Source: Thermoguttaceae bacterium (GTDB lineage: Bacteria > Planctomycetota > Planctomycetia > Pirellulales > Thermoguttaceae). Taken from it: 53,412 nucleotides of DNA. A program made the translations under genes and the position numbers. The notes below the pieces were generated by a model. The model searched no databases and was not told where the DNA came from. It saw only the letters and a program-made list of their open reading frames with translations. Numbering within the stretch: the first letter of the stretch is position 1; each line of letters opens with the position of its first letter. Shown here piece by piece: positions 33,175 through 43,200 of this stretch. The stretch is from positions 1 through 53,412 of the forward strand of contig JAFSMW010000121.1 of assembly GCA_017447745.1 (NCBI GenBank). The letters run 5' to 3'.

Positions 33175-35532
33175 CTAGGACTGCGAATCCGCTGATTCAG
33201 AATCGTCAGAATTCGAATCGGCTTCTTTTTTGTACGCCGGCGCGCCAAGAATGGCTTCGATTTCCGATTCCGTCAGTTCCTCTTTGAGAAGCAGAGCTTC
33301 TGCCAAAGCGTCCAGCTTGTTGCGATGATTCATAAGGGTTTCTTCGGCTCGGGTATCCGCTTCGCGAAGAATCTGCATAACTTCTTCGTCGATAATTTGA
33401 GCGGTATACTCGCTAAAATCTCTCGACCCGGCGGAAATCTCCTTGCCAAGGAACGGGTGTTCTTCCGAAACCTTGAACGCAGCAGGACCAAGTCGTTTGC
33501 TCATGCCCCAGTTGACAACCATCTTTCTAGCCAGCGACGTGGACTGTTTGATGTCGTTTTCCGCGCCCGCGGTAACTTCGCCAAAGACGACTTTTTCCGC
33601 CGCGCGACCGCCCATGATAAACGCCAGACGGTCGCGTAGCTGGGATTCGGAAACGCTCAAGCGGTCTTCATCGGGAACAAGCTGAGTTACGCCCAAAGCG
33701 AACCCGCGCGGGACAATAGTAACCTTATTGACGCGTTCGCTGCCAGGAGTCATCCACGCCAGAAGAGCGTGTCCTGCCTCATGATAGGCGGTCATGCGAC
33801 GTTCTTTTTCAGTCAGAACTTCTTCCCGCTTGGCGCCCATGATGACTTTGTCTTTGGCGTATTCAAAATCGGACATGTCAACGGCGTTTTTGTTTTGACG
33901 CGTCGCCCAAAGAGCGGCTTCGTTGACAATGTTGCGGATGTCCGCGCCGGTCAGACCAATTGTCGCCGCCGCCAAGCGCTGAAAATCAACGTCTGACGCC
34001 AAAGGAACGTGTCGGGTGTGAACCTTGAACATTTCCAGACGACCTTTGGACGTTGGACGGTCAACGGTAATGTGCCGGTCAAAACGTCCGGGACGAAGCA
34101 ACGCCGGGTCGAGAACGTCCGGACGGTTGGTTGCCGCCATGACGATAACGGATTCCGTTGGGGCGAAACCGTCCATTTCAGACAGAATCTGGTTGAGCGT
34201 CTGCTCTCGTTCATCGTGTCCGCCGCCGACGCCTGTACCTCGAAGACGACCGACAGCGTCAATTTCGTCTATGAAAATAATCGCAGGCGCCTGCTCTTTT
34301 GCAGATCCAAACAAATCTCGAACGCGGCTGGCGCCAACGCCGACAAACATCTGGATAAATTCTGAACCGTTAATAGAAAAGAACGGGACGTCCGCTTCGC
34401 CAGCAACAGCGCGAGCCAAAAGGGTTTTACCGGTTCCGGGAGGGCCGTTGAGCAAAACGCCTTTCGGAATTCGAGCGCCCAATCTGGCGAACTTCTCGGG
34501 ATTTTTCAAATATTCTACAATCTCTTCCAGTTCTGTTTTGACGCCGTCCAAACCTGCAACGTCTCTGAATGTCGTTCGACCCTGAGAAGGTTCAAACTTC
34601 TTCGCCGGAGAACGACTAAAACCGGACATGAATCCGCCGCCCATCTGTTCTCGAGAGCGTCTCATCATAACCAGAATGAATATAAATATGCCGACTGTAA
34701 TAACAATGTACAGGACGGCTAAATAGTTGGAATAGTCTGCTGGTTCGGATGCGGCATAGTTCTCTCCCAGTTTTTCAGTCAAAAGCTGGTTGACAGAGTT
34801 ATCTTGCAAAGACAAAACCGGAACAATACAAAAAAACTTTTTACTCAGTCTCTCTGCAGGCTTGCCAAGGAAAAAGCCGCGAGTTATCTTTTTATCAGAT
34901 TCATTTTTGGAAACGTCATTCGACTTAGTTTCCTCGGGCTTTGCTGAAACAACGGTTTTTGAATCCTTCGCGGGCTTGGAATCCTTGTCGGTTTTGGAAT
35001 TGGCAGACGTCTTCTCCGCTTGTTCTGGCTTGGAATCCTTGTCATTGGACTCAACGGGGACTGGAGTTTCCGCTGACGACGCAGACGCAGGAGCAGCTTC
35101 CCCAGAATCTGACTGGGCAGGTTTTACTTCTGCCGGAGTCGGCTCAGACTTTGCCTCGCTTGGCTTTTGCACCGGCTTAATCGCGTCTGACGGCAAAGGC
35201 AACCCTTTGCTTTTACAATACTCGATATATTCCGGGTTATACGGTTCGACTTTGAACTCACCGGTAATTCTGGAACCAACCATTTCCACCTTGGCGATGT
35301 TATCGTTTTGAAGCTCGTCGATAAACATGCCGTATGGGATTTCACCTTCTTTACTTCCAGACCAGCCGGAAGACATGATGAAAAACAACACTGCAAGAAT
35401 CAGCAAGACGACAAAAAAGGAAACTCCCTGTCGCGGCGGACGTTCTTCGCTATCGTTGTTTCTGTTGTTATCAAACTGCGGATCAGGATCGCGGTCGAAA
35501 TCGTCTGGACGATTATTCTGTCTATTATCCAT
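33175..35532 (-). CDS. ftsH: ATP-dependent zinc metalloprotease FtsH with a long periplasmic insert
   Basis: A 785-residue inner-membrane protease that extracts and degrades membrane and cytoplasmic proteins. A polar N-terminal tail precedes helix 1 (about 37-57), and helix 2 lies at about 270-290. The AAA domain has Walker A GPPGTGKT (363-370), Walker B IIFIDEID (about 418-425) and the arginine-finger region RPGRFDRH. The protease domain has the zinc motif HEAGH (584-588). Compared with usual FtsH (about 610-650 residues), the extracytoplasmic segment contains an extra low-complexity Lys/Ser/Glu/Pro stretch at about 115-215, and the N- and C-termini are extended. Confidence 0.95.
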   Translation of the reverse strand: MDNRQNNRPDDFDRDPDPQFDNNRNNDSEERPPRQGVSFFVVLLILAVLFFIMSSGWSGSKEGEIPYGMFIDELQNDNIAKVEMVGSRITGEFKVEPYNPEYIEYCKSKGLPLPSDAIKPVQKPSEAKSEPTPAEVKPAQSDSGEAAPASASSAETPVPVESNDKDSKPEQAEKTSANSKTDKDSKPAKDSKTVVSAKPEETKSNDVSKNESDKKITRGFFLGKPAERLSKKFFCIVPVLSLQDNSVNQLLTEKLGENYAASEPADYSNYLAVLYIVITVGIFIFILVMMRRSREQMGGGFMSGFSRSPAKKFEPSQGRTTFRDVAGLDGVKTELEEIVEYLKNPEKFARLGARIPKGVLLNGPPGTGKTLLARAVAGEADVPFFSINGSEFIQMFVGVGASRVRDLFGSAKEQAPAIIFIDEIDAVGRLRGTGVGGGHDEREQTLNQILSEMDGFAPTESVIVMAATNRPDVLDPALLRPGRFDRHITVDRPTSKGRLEMFKVHTRHVPLASDVDFQRLAAATIGLTGADIRNIVNEAALWATRQNKNAVDMSDFEYAKDKVIMGAKREEVLTEKERRMTAYHEAGHALLAWMTPGSERVNKVTIVPRGFALGVTQLVPDEDRLSVSESQLRDRLAFIMGGRAAEKVVFGEVTAGAENDIKQSTSLARKMVVNWGMSKRLGPAAFKVSEEHPFLGKEISAGSRDFSEYTAQIIDEEVMQILREADTRAEETLMNHRNKLDALAEALLLKEELTESEIEAILGAPAYKKEADSNSDDSESADSQS

Positions 35533-35835
35533 TTATCTATCTTAAAAACTGTATTGTGTTATTCTGATACTACTACAATTATATATTTTATATTCTACTC
35601 AATATACCCTAAAATAACGGAACGAACAGACCCCAAATAACGGATTTTTTCAAAAAACCTTCGAAAAGTTAAAATAAATGCTAAAGTTTTACAAGATTTT
35701 TAAAATAAAAGACAAAATTGCCCAGCAATTTCAGACCATTTTACAAAACATCTGGAATTACAAAAGATTTTAATGTTGAAAAAGCAACAACGACAAACTC
35801 TTGGTTATTCCCCCCCAAAAATGCCAAAACTGAAA

Positions 35836-35862
35836 TGGAACAGAGCGTTTATCTCTGCTCCA
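35836..35862 (-). terminator. Hairpin downstream of the PfkB kinase gene
   Basis: TGGAGCAGAG / CTCTGTTCCA on the minus strand, one G-U pair, 7-nt loop, 25 bp after the kinase stop. No T-run follows directly. The gene-free stretch 35533-35887 is otherwise A/T-rich without a supported feature. Confidence 0.35.
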
Positions 35863-35887
35863 TGAGACAAAAAACTGCCCCGCTCTG

Positions 35888-36787
35888 CTAGAGCAATGTC
35901 TGATAGAATTCTTTAACCTCCGGCATGGAACCGATCTGGGACGCAACGTAAGCGGCGGCGCGATTTGCCAGGTCGAGCGTCTTTTCCGGCGGCAGCTCGT
36001 TGAGGAATCCGTAAATCAAAGCGGCGTCAAAGGCGTCGCCCGCCCCGACAGCGTCTGCGCCGGGAACGGGTTGAATTGGAATGCCGGGCAGGACGACAGA
36101 GTCGTCATCCGTATAGAGAGAACAGCCGTCTTTCCCAAACGTAAAACAAACGACGGGAATGCTGAAGTTCTCGCGAATCGCTCTGGCGAGTTCTTTTCCA
36201 GGCGTGGAAACGCTAAAGCCCATTTCGTTGGCGAAGAATTCTGTTTCGTCTGCGCTGATTTTAACAATCCAGGCAGAAAAGAGCGAACGTTCAATCCATT
36301 TCCGATAAAAAAACGGCGGACGCAAATTGAGGTCAAAAAGCGTCAAACAGTCTTCCGGAATGGCGGTCAGAACGCAATCGAGAGTGTCTCGGGACGCGTC
36401 GCACCGCTGAGCCAGCGTGCCGAAACAAAGCGCCTGCGCTTCGTACGCCAGCTGTTCCCATTGAGGCGTGTACTGCATGTTGTCCCAGGCGACGTTTTCG
36501 TGAATGACAAACGTCGGTTTGTCCGGTCGGGAGACGTCAACGTCAACGGTCGAGGTGGGCAGATTGTCGTCAATTTGAATACAGGACGTATCCACGCCGC
36601 GGTCTGAAAGATAATCCGTCAGTTCTTTACCCAAAGCATCGTTTCCAACGCGAGAGAAAAGACTGGACGGCAGTCCCCATTGAGTTGCATGATAGACGAC
36701 GTTTGCCAATGCGCCAGCTGGACGGCGACAGTCGCCAACGCAGTCCCAAAGCAATTCTCCGATTCCAATTATTTTACGATTATCCAT
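35888..36787 (-). CDS. PfkB-family carbohydrate kinase (fructokinase-like)
   Basis: A 299-residue ribokinase-fold sugar kinase. The N-terminal IGIGELLWDCV and AGALANVVYHATQWG segments form the sugar site. The C-terminal signature GADAVGAGDAFDAALIYG contains the anion hole and catalytic Asp. It is closest in appearance to fructokinases, but the sugar is not determined. I start at the ATG at 36787; a TTG 18 bp upstream is open but would overlap the stop of the dehydrogenase gene. The 14-bp gap to that gene suggests an operon. Confidence 0.85.
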   Translation of the reverse strand: MDNRKIIGIGELLWDCVGDCRRPAGALANVVYHATQWGLPSSLFSRVGNDALGKELTDYLSDRGVDTSCIQIDDNLPTSTVDVDVSRPDKPTFVIHENVAWDNMQYTPQWEQLAYEAQALCFGTLAQRCDASRDTLDCVLTAIPEDCLTLFDLNLRPPFFYRKWIERSLFSAWIVKISADETEFFANEMGFSVSTPGKELARAIRENFSIPVVCFTFGKDGCSLYTDDDSVVLPGIPIQPVPGADAVGAGDAFDAALIYGFLNELPPEKTLDLANRAAAYVASQIGSMPEVKEFYQTLL

Positions 36788-36801
36788 GGCGGTATAGTAA
36801 A

Positions 36802-37866
36802 TCAATAAAACGTCTCGACGCCCATTTCTCCTCGCTGTTTCGGGATAATGTCCTGAGCGATTTCAGACCACAGCGGGTGTCCGGTTCCACGCATGGGGAA
36901 TCCGAGTTCTTTTCGGGTCAGATAGTTTACCAGCGGCTCTCCCGCCTTCCAGCGGCGAAGGTTTTCGCAGAACATGTACGTCATGTTCTCAATTCTCCAG
37001 CGGCTCTGCCCGGCAACGTGCGGCGTAATCAACACGTTTGGACGTTCCCACAGCGGGCTTTCCGGCGGAAGCGGTTCCGGGTCGGTTACGTCCATAACAG
37101 CCCCAATAAGCTGCTGAGAATCCAGAGCGGCAACCATCGCGTCGTGGTCAACCAACGCTCCTCGCGCCATGTTAGCGAACAGCGCGCCCTTTTTGAACCT
37201 CGAGAATCGCTCTGCGTTAAACGTCTTGCGAGTAAACTGATTCAATGGCAAACACGTAACAACGACGTCCGCCTTGGGCAGAACGTCGTCTAAAGCGTCT
37301 GCCGGATAGAGTTCGTCAACCGTAGGCGGAAGGACTTTGTCCGGGAACAGATCGACAGCCATAATCTTGCCGCGGAACGGACGCAGCAGTTCAGACAACC
37401 GCCGCCCTACCCCGCCCAATCCAACGATGAGAACGGTTCGATACGTCAAATCCCACGTCGGACGGCGCGTAAAGTCTCGAGTCGCTTCAGCCTGAATAAA
37501 CGTTTTCAGTCGGCGCATCCACCCGGTGAGCAGCGCGATGGTATGTTCCGCAACCTGATCGGAAAGAACGCCTGACGCGCTTGTTACATGAATGGGCGAA
37601 TTAATCGTTGCCGGAACGAGGCAATGATCCATACCCGCCGCGGACGACTGAATCCACTGAAGGCGCCCTTTTTCGACCACCGCGTCCCAGTCGATACCCG
37701 CCGCGCCAGTCAGCTTGCCGTGTCCGCAGAAAATATCGGCGTCAAAAATAGCCTCTTTGATTTCTTTCTGACCAACGGAAATAATATTGTATTCAGGTCC
37801 GGCGGCTTGAGTAATTTGCTCTATTTGAGCTTCATTTACAGGATAACAAAGAACAATGTTTTGCAT
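36802..37866 (-). CDS. D-isomer-specific 2-hydroxyacid dehydrogenase
   Basis: A 354-residue NAD-dependent dehydrogenase. The NAD-binding motif is VGLGGVGRRL. The catalytic Arg lies in NMARGALVD, the Glu in DVTDPEPLP and the His in LITPHVAGQS. The protein resembles the glyoxylate/hydroxypyruvate reductase branch, though the substrate is not fixed. The C-terminal 40 residues extend beyond the usual fold. It precedes the PfkB kinase by 14 bp, suggesting a shared sugar-acid or sugar pathway, which is inference. Confidence 0.88.
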   Translation of the reverse strand: MQNIVLCYPVNEAQIEQITQAAGPEYNIISVGQKEIKEAIFDADIFCGHGKLTGAAGIDWDAVVEKGRLQWIQSSAAGMDHCLVPATINSPIHVTSASGVLSDQVAEHTIALLTGWMRRLKTFIQAEATRDFTRRPTWDLTYRTVLIVGLGGVGRRLSELLRPFRGKIMAVDLFPDKVLPPTVDELYPADALDDVLPKADVVVTCLPLNQFTRKTFNAERFSRFKKGALFANMARGALVDHDAMVAALDSQQLIGAVMDVTDPEPLPPESPLWERPNVLITPHVAGQSRWRIENMTYMFCENLRRWKAGEPLVNYLTRKELGFPMRGTGHPLWSEIAQDIIPKQRGEMGVETFY

Positions 37867-37887
37867 GATAAAAAGTTATTTTAACAC

Positions 37888-37990
37888 GAAATAGTGGTTA
37901 GTTGTTAGTGATTAGTGATTAGTGATTAGTGGTAAGTATGAATATCGCTTTGCGTCCTTACCACTTACCACTCCTCACTTACCACTGTCT
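37888..37990. repeat. Heptamer tandem tract forming an inverted repeat
   Basis: First arm: GTGGTTA, GTTGTTA, GTGATTA three times, GTGGTAA, GTATGAA. Loop: ATCGCTTTGCGTCC. Second arm: TTACCACTTACCACTCCTCAC and so on. It spans the gap between the J-like protein gene and the dehydrogenase gene, both on the minus strand. Confidence 0.8.
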
Positions 37991-38003
37991 CTTATCGCGT
38001 TTT

Positions 38004-40133
38004 TTAGCGTTTCGGATACCCGGATTGAGCCCCGACAGGGTCGGTTCCCAAGTGGACGTGGGAAGCGCCGAAATCGGCTTGTTCGGAGGCATAACCTCGT
38101 CCACTCGCCCGAGCGGCTTCGCTCATCGAGATTCGTTTTTCTACAAGGATTCTAATCTGCTTGTCGGAAATGAAAGGCAGGGCTTTGGCGTACCACGTAC
38201 AAGCGTGTTCTCTGAATCGTTGCTGCATCGGGACAGGGTCTTGAGAAAGATTCCACCAGCTGTTGGCAACTACCAGAACGTTTCGAACGTCTGTCGGGTT
38301 AGCGGCAATTTCATTTTTCGCGGCATTTCGAACCGGTTCATTGTCGCTTAACGTCAAATACTTAAGCCCGGACTGCCAGTCGTTCTCGATTTCAATTTTC
38401 CAGCGAGCGACAATGTTAGCCTCAGACGAGGAAACCGTTCCCTCCGACGCCATTTTGGCTTCAGCTGCGCTGACGTATTCCCATAATCGGGAACGTTTCG
38501 AGACAAATTCCTTTTGACGAAACGCCTCAGATCGATACGTTTTATCTGCGATGCGAGCGCAAGAATCATAAACGACGTCAGCAATCTGTTGAGCCTTGGA
38601 GAACGCTCTTTCTTTCATCAAGTCGTCCTCCGCCTGACGGGCAAACAAAAGAAGCTGGGCGAAATCCGCGTCTGTACGCGCTTTTTGTCCCAGCTGAACA
38701 AAATAATCTACCTTATCTACATCTTCCAGAACAACGTTCGTTGTCGGCGTAACAGAAGCAATTGACAACTCCGGAATAGCCGGAGGACCGGGAGCGACAG
38801 GGGGTTCTAAAGTTGACCGTTCTTCCAGAGCGAAGCCGCTCGGGCGAGTGGACGAGGTTGTGACTCTGAACATGCCGGGTTCGGCGCTTCCCACGTCCAC
38901 TGGGGAACCGACCCTGTCGGGCGGGGGCAGTTCAGGAATTCCAGGATTCTCATACTTGGCAATTTTGGGAACGCGAGGCGTATCCGAATCAAAATGAACG
39001 TCCGGATTCGAGGACGGATCAAGAGCAGCGGAATCCGCAGAGTCATCCGGCATTATAGCAGAGGGTTCTTCAAGGGGAGGCGCGATCAACTTTGGATCAG
39101 ATGTTTCTTCCGGAACCTGATCAACGGGCGCGTCTTCTATCGGAGCTTGTTCAACATTCGGTTCCGGAACGGCTGGAGCTTCAGGAACAGCAGGCGCCTC
39201 TTCTGTTTGCTCTGGAACAGCGGGCGTTGCTGGTTCAGGCGTTTCCGCTGGTTCAGGCGTAGCCTCCGGTTCGGGCGTTTCCGCCGGAGCGTTCTCAACG
39301 GCAGCATCTTCTATCGGAGCTTGTTCGTCAATCGAATTCGGAACGTCCGGGAGATCCGGAACAACAAGTTCTTCTTCTGTTTGCTCTGGAACGTCAGGCG
39401 TTGCCGGTTCAGACGGCCCCGAAGGCGTTTCTTCAACGACAGGTTCTTCTAACGGCGCAGTCGGTTCAACATCGGACGGTTCCGCATCGGACGGCTCAAC
39501 GAGCGTCAACGGGGCGTCTTCCTGCGGCGGATTGTTACTAGTCGTTTCCTCATCGGAAGGAACGTCCGACCCGTCGATGAATTCCACGGTTGTATCAGCA
39601 TCCAGGTCAATTGGGAGGTTGAAATTTACGTCCATAGTCGTAATATCTTCCTGACGTTGTTTAAGGATGTCGATTTCCTTTTGGGTTTCAGTTTCGTTAT
39701 AGCTGGGCAGCGTTGAAATGGAATCGCCAATATTTTCCGGCGGAACGGCAACGACCATCGGATAAATATAAAACGTCGAAACAATGACGATAATAATGCT
39801 CAAGACAAAGGAAGTAAGAAGGGCTATAAAGCCGCCTTTTCCCAGATGCGCCGTTCCCGCTCGCCCCGTTCGTCTCAAATGGTCGTCGTACTCTTGTTTT
39901 CTGGCGGAATCGGAAATGCGATCGCGAGCGTCATCGATCTGCTGGGACATCTTTGTAACAATCTCATACAATTCAGCAATTCGATCCGAACGCTTTTTAT
40001 GGGCGGCGGCTATCTTGTCTGAATCGTCTTCAAAATCGTCAACTCCAAGAAGCTGATAATCTGTCGGATTTTCATCTTTCAGAGAAGGAATATCGAGCAT
40101 ATCCCGATACGGATTAAAAACTTTTTTACTCAC
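38004..40133 (-). CDS. Large membrane protein with degenerate J-like domain and Pro/Glu-rich repeats
   Basis: A 709-residue protein starting at GTG 40133 behind AAAGGAT. Residues about 22-88 (DYQLLGV ... IAAAHKKRSDRI ... ARKQEYDDHL) look like a J-domain lacking HPD, a type I associate with planctomycetes. One transmembrane helix follows (about 103-128). Residues 130-470 are acidic, Pro/Glu/Val-rich repeats (PEQTEE, APIEDA). The C-terminal globular part (about 480-690) contains VVANSWWNLSQ and WYAKALP, a module I recall from many planctomycete proteins. Two copies of a 94-bp element are embedded: one within the repeats (38829-38922) and one, inverted, supplying the last residues (38031-38124). 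Function unknown; it follows the LysM protein gene. Confidence 0.7.
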   Translation of the reverse strand: MSKKVFNPYRDMLDIPSLKDENPTDYQLLGVDDFEDDSDKIAAAHKKRSDRIAELYEIVTKMSQQIDDARDRISDSARKQEYDDHLRRTGRAGTAHLGKGGFIALLTSFVLSIIIVIVSTFYIYPMVVAVPPENIGDSISTLPSYNETETQKEIDILKQRQEDITTMDVNFNLPIDLDADTTVEFIDGSDVPSDEETTSNNPPQEDAPLTLVEPSDAEPSDVEPTAPLEEPVVEETPSGPSEPATPDVPEQTEEELVVPDLPDVPNSIDEQAPIEDAAVENAPAETPEPEATPEPAETPEPATPAVPEQTEEAPAVPEAPAVPEPNVEQAPIEDAPVDQVPEETSDPKLIAPPLEEPSAIMPDDSADSAALDPSSNPDVHFDSDTPRVPKIAKYENPGIPELPPPDRVGSPVDVGSAEPGMFRVTTSSTRPSGFALEERSTLEPPVAPGPPAIPELSIASVTPTTNVVLEDVDKVDYFVQLGQKARTDADFAQLLLFARQAEDDLMKERAFSKAQQIADVVYDSCARIADKTYRSEAFRQKEFVSKRSRLWEYVSAAEAKMASEGTVSSSEANIVARWKIEIENDWQSGLKYLTLSDNEPVRNAAKNEIAANPTDVRNVLVVANSWWNLSQDPVPMQQRFREHACTWYAKALPFISDKQIRILVEKRISMSEAARASGRGYASEQADFGASHVHLGTDPVGAQSGYPKR
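38031..38124 (+). repeat. 94-bp protein-coding repeat element, copy A
   Basis: Begins CCCGACAGGGTCGG and ends GAGCGGCTTCGCTC. It contains CCGAC/GTCGG, TTCCCA/TGGGAA and GTGGACG/CGTCCAC complementarities. It lies in the 3' end of the J-like protein gene in the orientation opposite to copies B and C and is translated there in frame. Confidence 0.8.
38829..38922 (-). repeat. 94-bp protein-coding repeat element, copy B
   Basis: Same length and ends as copy A, on the minus strand, inside the Pro/Glu repeat region of the J-like protein. It encodes PPDRVGSPVDVGSAEPG and then TTSSTRPSGFAL without a stop or frameshift. Confidence 0.8.
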
Positions 40134-40232
40134 AAAATATCCTTTCGATTATTGGGAGGGAAAAGGAAATACGACGCAGTTTCAGCTTTGCCTCGTTCTG
40201 GTCGCAGTCCTGTTATATTTGTAGTCCAGTTC

Positions 40233-43200
40233 TTATTTTAGGACTGGCAACAGAATACGGACTCCTGGAGGCACGCGGTCAATGCTGCCGGATAACAACT
40301 GTTGATTGAGTTTATAAATCTGTGAACAATAAATGACGTTGCCCAACTCCCGTTGAGCAATATCCATCACGGTTTCCTCCTGATCAACAATATAAACGCG
40401 AGTTCCCGCTGGCGGAGCGTCAACAGACGCTACAGACGACGTCGATCTCTTATGAACCGGGCACAACTCTGGATACTGCTGTTCCAACGTTTCCACCGGC
40501 GGCGTCGATATTTCAACGGATACAGCCAGAGACTGAGAACCGATACGTGAACTGTTATACCTTGCCAACGCCGGCGCATATTCGCCGCTTCCATAAATGC
40601 GCTGCGATATCGACCAAAAGCTGTCTGTAGGCTGAACTGTATACACGCCTTTGTTTTCTAACAGGGGCGCGCTGTAATTTCCGCCGACATTGTCGGCTGC
40701 GTAATTGTTATTGAATTGGTTCGCTGTATAGCTGGGATTTGTCGAAGGCGTATCGTTGTAGCGCCCCTGATTAACGTCTAAACCAGCTTGAGGCGCAGAC
40801 TGGGTTCCCGAGTTGGATGAAACCAAAGGTCCCGGCATTCCCACTTCTACAGACGAATCTGCAAGAGGACTCTGCGGCGTTTCAGCAGGAGAATTCACAA
40901 CTTGAGTATTGCTCTCCGGCGTCAACAGAGATTCAGAAGGCACAGACGATTCTGGCGTTTGCACCGCTACGCCCGTTTCAATCGGATTCGATTCTGATTC
41001 TGGAATCGTTGGTTCCGGAATCGTGGGTTCTGGTATTGTCGGTTCCGGAGTCGTAGGTTCCGGAATTGTGGGTTCTGAAATCGTAGGTTCTGGAATCGTA
41101 GGTTCTGGAATCGTTGGTTCCGGAATTGCGGGTTCGGGGATAGTTGGTTCCGGAATTGTAGGTTCTGAAGTCGTTGGTTCTGGAATCGTTGGTTCCGGAG
41201 TCGTGGGTTCCGTTGTAGGTTCTGGAGTCGTGGGCGTCTCAATCGGAGTTGTCTCAATTGGGTTCATTTCAATCGGATTTGAATCCAATGGTTGAGGGTC
41301 AGGCAGTTCCGGAGCGGACAATTCCGGTTCAGACGTCAAATCGGGCGACGTTGGAACGCTTGCGTCCGGTTCCGTAACAACCGGGACAGACGAGTTCACA
41401 TCTGCCGCCGAATCCCCAGTCGAATCTGCGGGAACGTCTGGCGCTGTAACATTAAACGGATCAGAAGGAACGTTAACGTCAGGCTCAGGATTTAACGGTT
41501 CTGATAATGACGGTTCCGATAAATTGGCTGTTGGATCTTGTATATTGACGGGCTCCGGAGCGTTGCCGCTCGGGCTAGTGGACAAGGTTACGCCTCCGTA
41601 CAAGTCAGGGTCGGCGCTATCCACGTCCACTTGGGAACCGACCCGGTCGGGCGGCGTTTCAGGAATATCCACCGTTGTCGGATCAGGAGTTACATCAAGG
41701 TCGGGAACAGAGACGTTCAATTCCGAAGGTTCCGAAATCGGAGCAGTTTCCAGAGGAATGCCCGCGTCTGGAACATTCACATCCAGATCGGGAGTCTCTA
41801 TTGGGGAAATGGAAAAGTCCGATCCGGAATCGTCAGCGGCTGGAATTTCAGGATCAACGATTTCGGGAGCGGAAACGTCCAGATTCGGATTCTCCAGGGA
41901 CGGGGACGTAACATTTTCTGTATTCACTGGCGCTGGCGGAACGATAGCCGAATTATTATCAAAAGTTTGCGGAACGTTTCTTTTCGGAGACTTATTGCGA
42001 CCTTTAGGCGCAGAAGGCGCCGTTGTATTCTGCTGCGACGTCGGATACTGCGTCGCCGCGCCCGACAGACCAGCCACCCCAGGATCGCCCATATTCGGAG
42101 ACGAGAATCCCATATTAGCGCCGCCGTTCGGATTGCTGACATTCCGCATGTTCGGAGCGCCGCCGTTCGGATTGTTCATACTCGGCGTTTCGGGTTTCGA
42201 CACTTGAGTTACAACTTTCAACGTTCCCTGATTCGAAACTGTAGAGGAATTATTCGACTGTACGCCGTTATTCTGATTCGACGTTTCGGAATCGGTATTT
42301 TGATCGTTCGCAACGGCAACGGCGTTTTCGTCTGTCTTTTGAGTTCCAGGCATCAATGAAGGAAGAACCAACAGGAACAAAACGGCAGCCGCTCCAATAG
42401 ACGTCAAAGACCAATACAGTCTTCTGCGGCTGTCCGGCTCTTTGCGAGCGACAACGCCCGGTTCTTTATCCGCATTGGCGCCGGCGTCCGCCGTTTTTTC
42501 AGTGGTCGTTGCATTCTTCCGGGATTTCCTTTTACTGGAATTGGCGCTGACTATCGCAGCGGATTCCAGACCGATAGCCGGCTGAGCGGCATTGGAAGCC
42601 AAACCGTTTGCCGCCGGATCGCCCGCACCTGGGGTTCCCGCTTCGTCCGTAGCCGGAGCGTTTTTAACAAACGGTTTTTTCATTACATTCCAAACGCCCG
42701 ATCCGATTCCAGACCACCATTTGTAGCTGAAAACGTTCCAGTTTTGCCAAACATGTTTCGGAGCTTTCCAAAACAGCCAGACGCAACCGGCGGCTATTCC
42801 CGCCCAAATCCAGGCAGAGCCGGAGGCGATTTTTGACCACAACCAAGCGGCTCCCGCTTTGGTTTTATTCACCGCGGTTTCGCCAGCAGAGGTCTTTTTC
42901 CCTTTAAATTTATCGAGAACGCGAGCGCTTTTTTCTTCTTTCTCCTTTTGTTCGTTTTCCAGACGCTCCTTTTCTTTTTGCTTCTTTTCCGCCTCAGCTT
43001 TTTCCGCCTCTAAATCTCGAGGTTGAACAGAACTGACGCTTGCTCCGTTTTGAGACTGAGCCGTAATTACCCGACCGCTGCCAGACTTCTGAATGGGTGC
43101 GCTGGGCTTCGATTCCGACCTGGAACTAACCGTTGTACTTTGAACTATTCTTGCGTTAGCGTGCTGCGGCGTTGCCGGTGTAGAACCCGTAGACGTCGAG

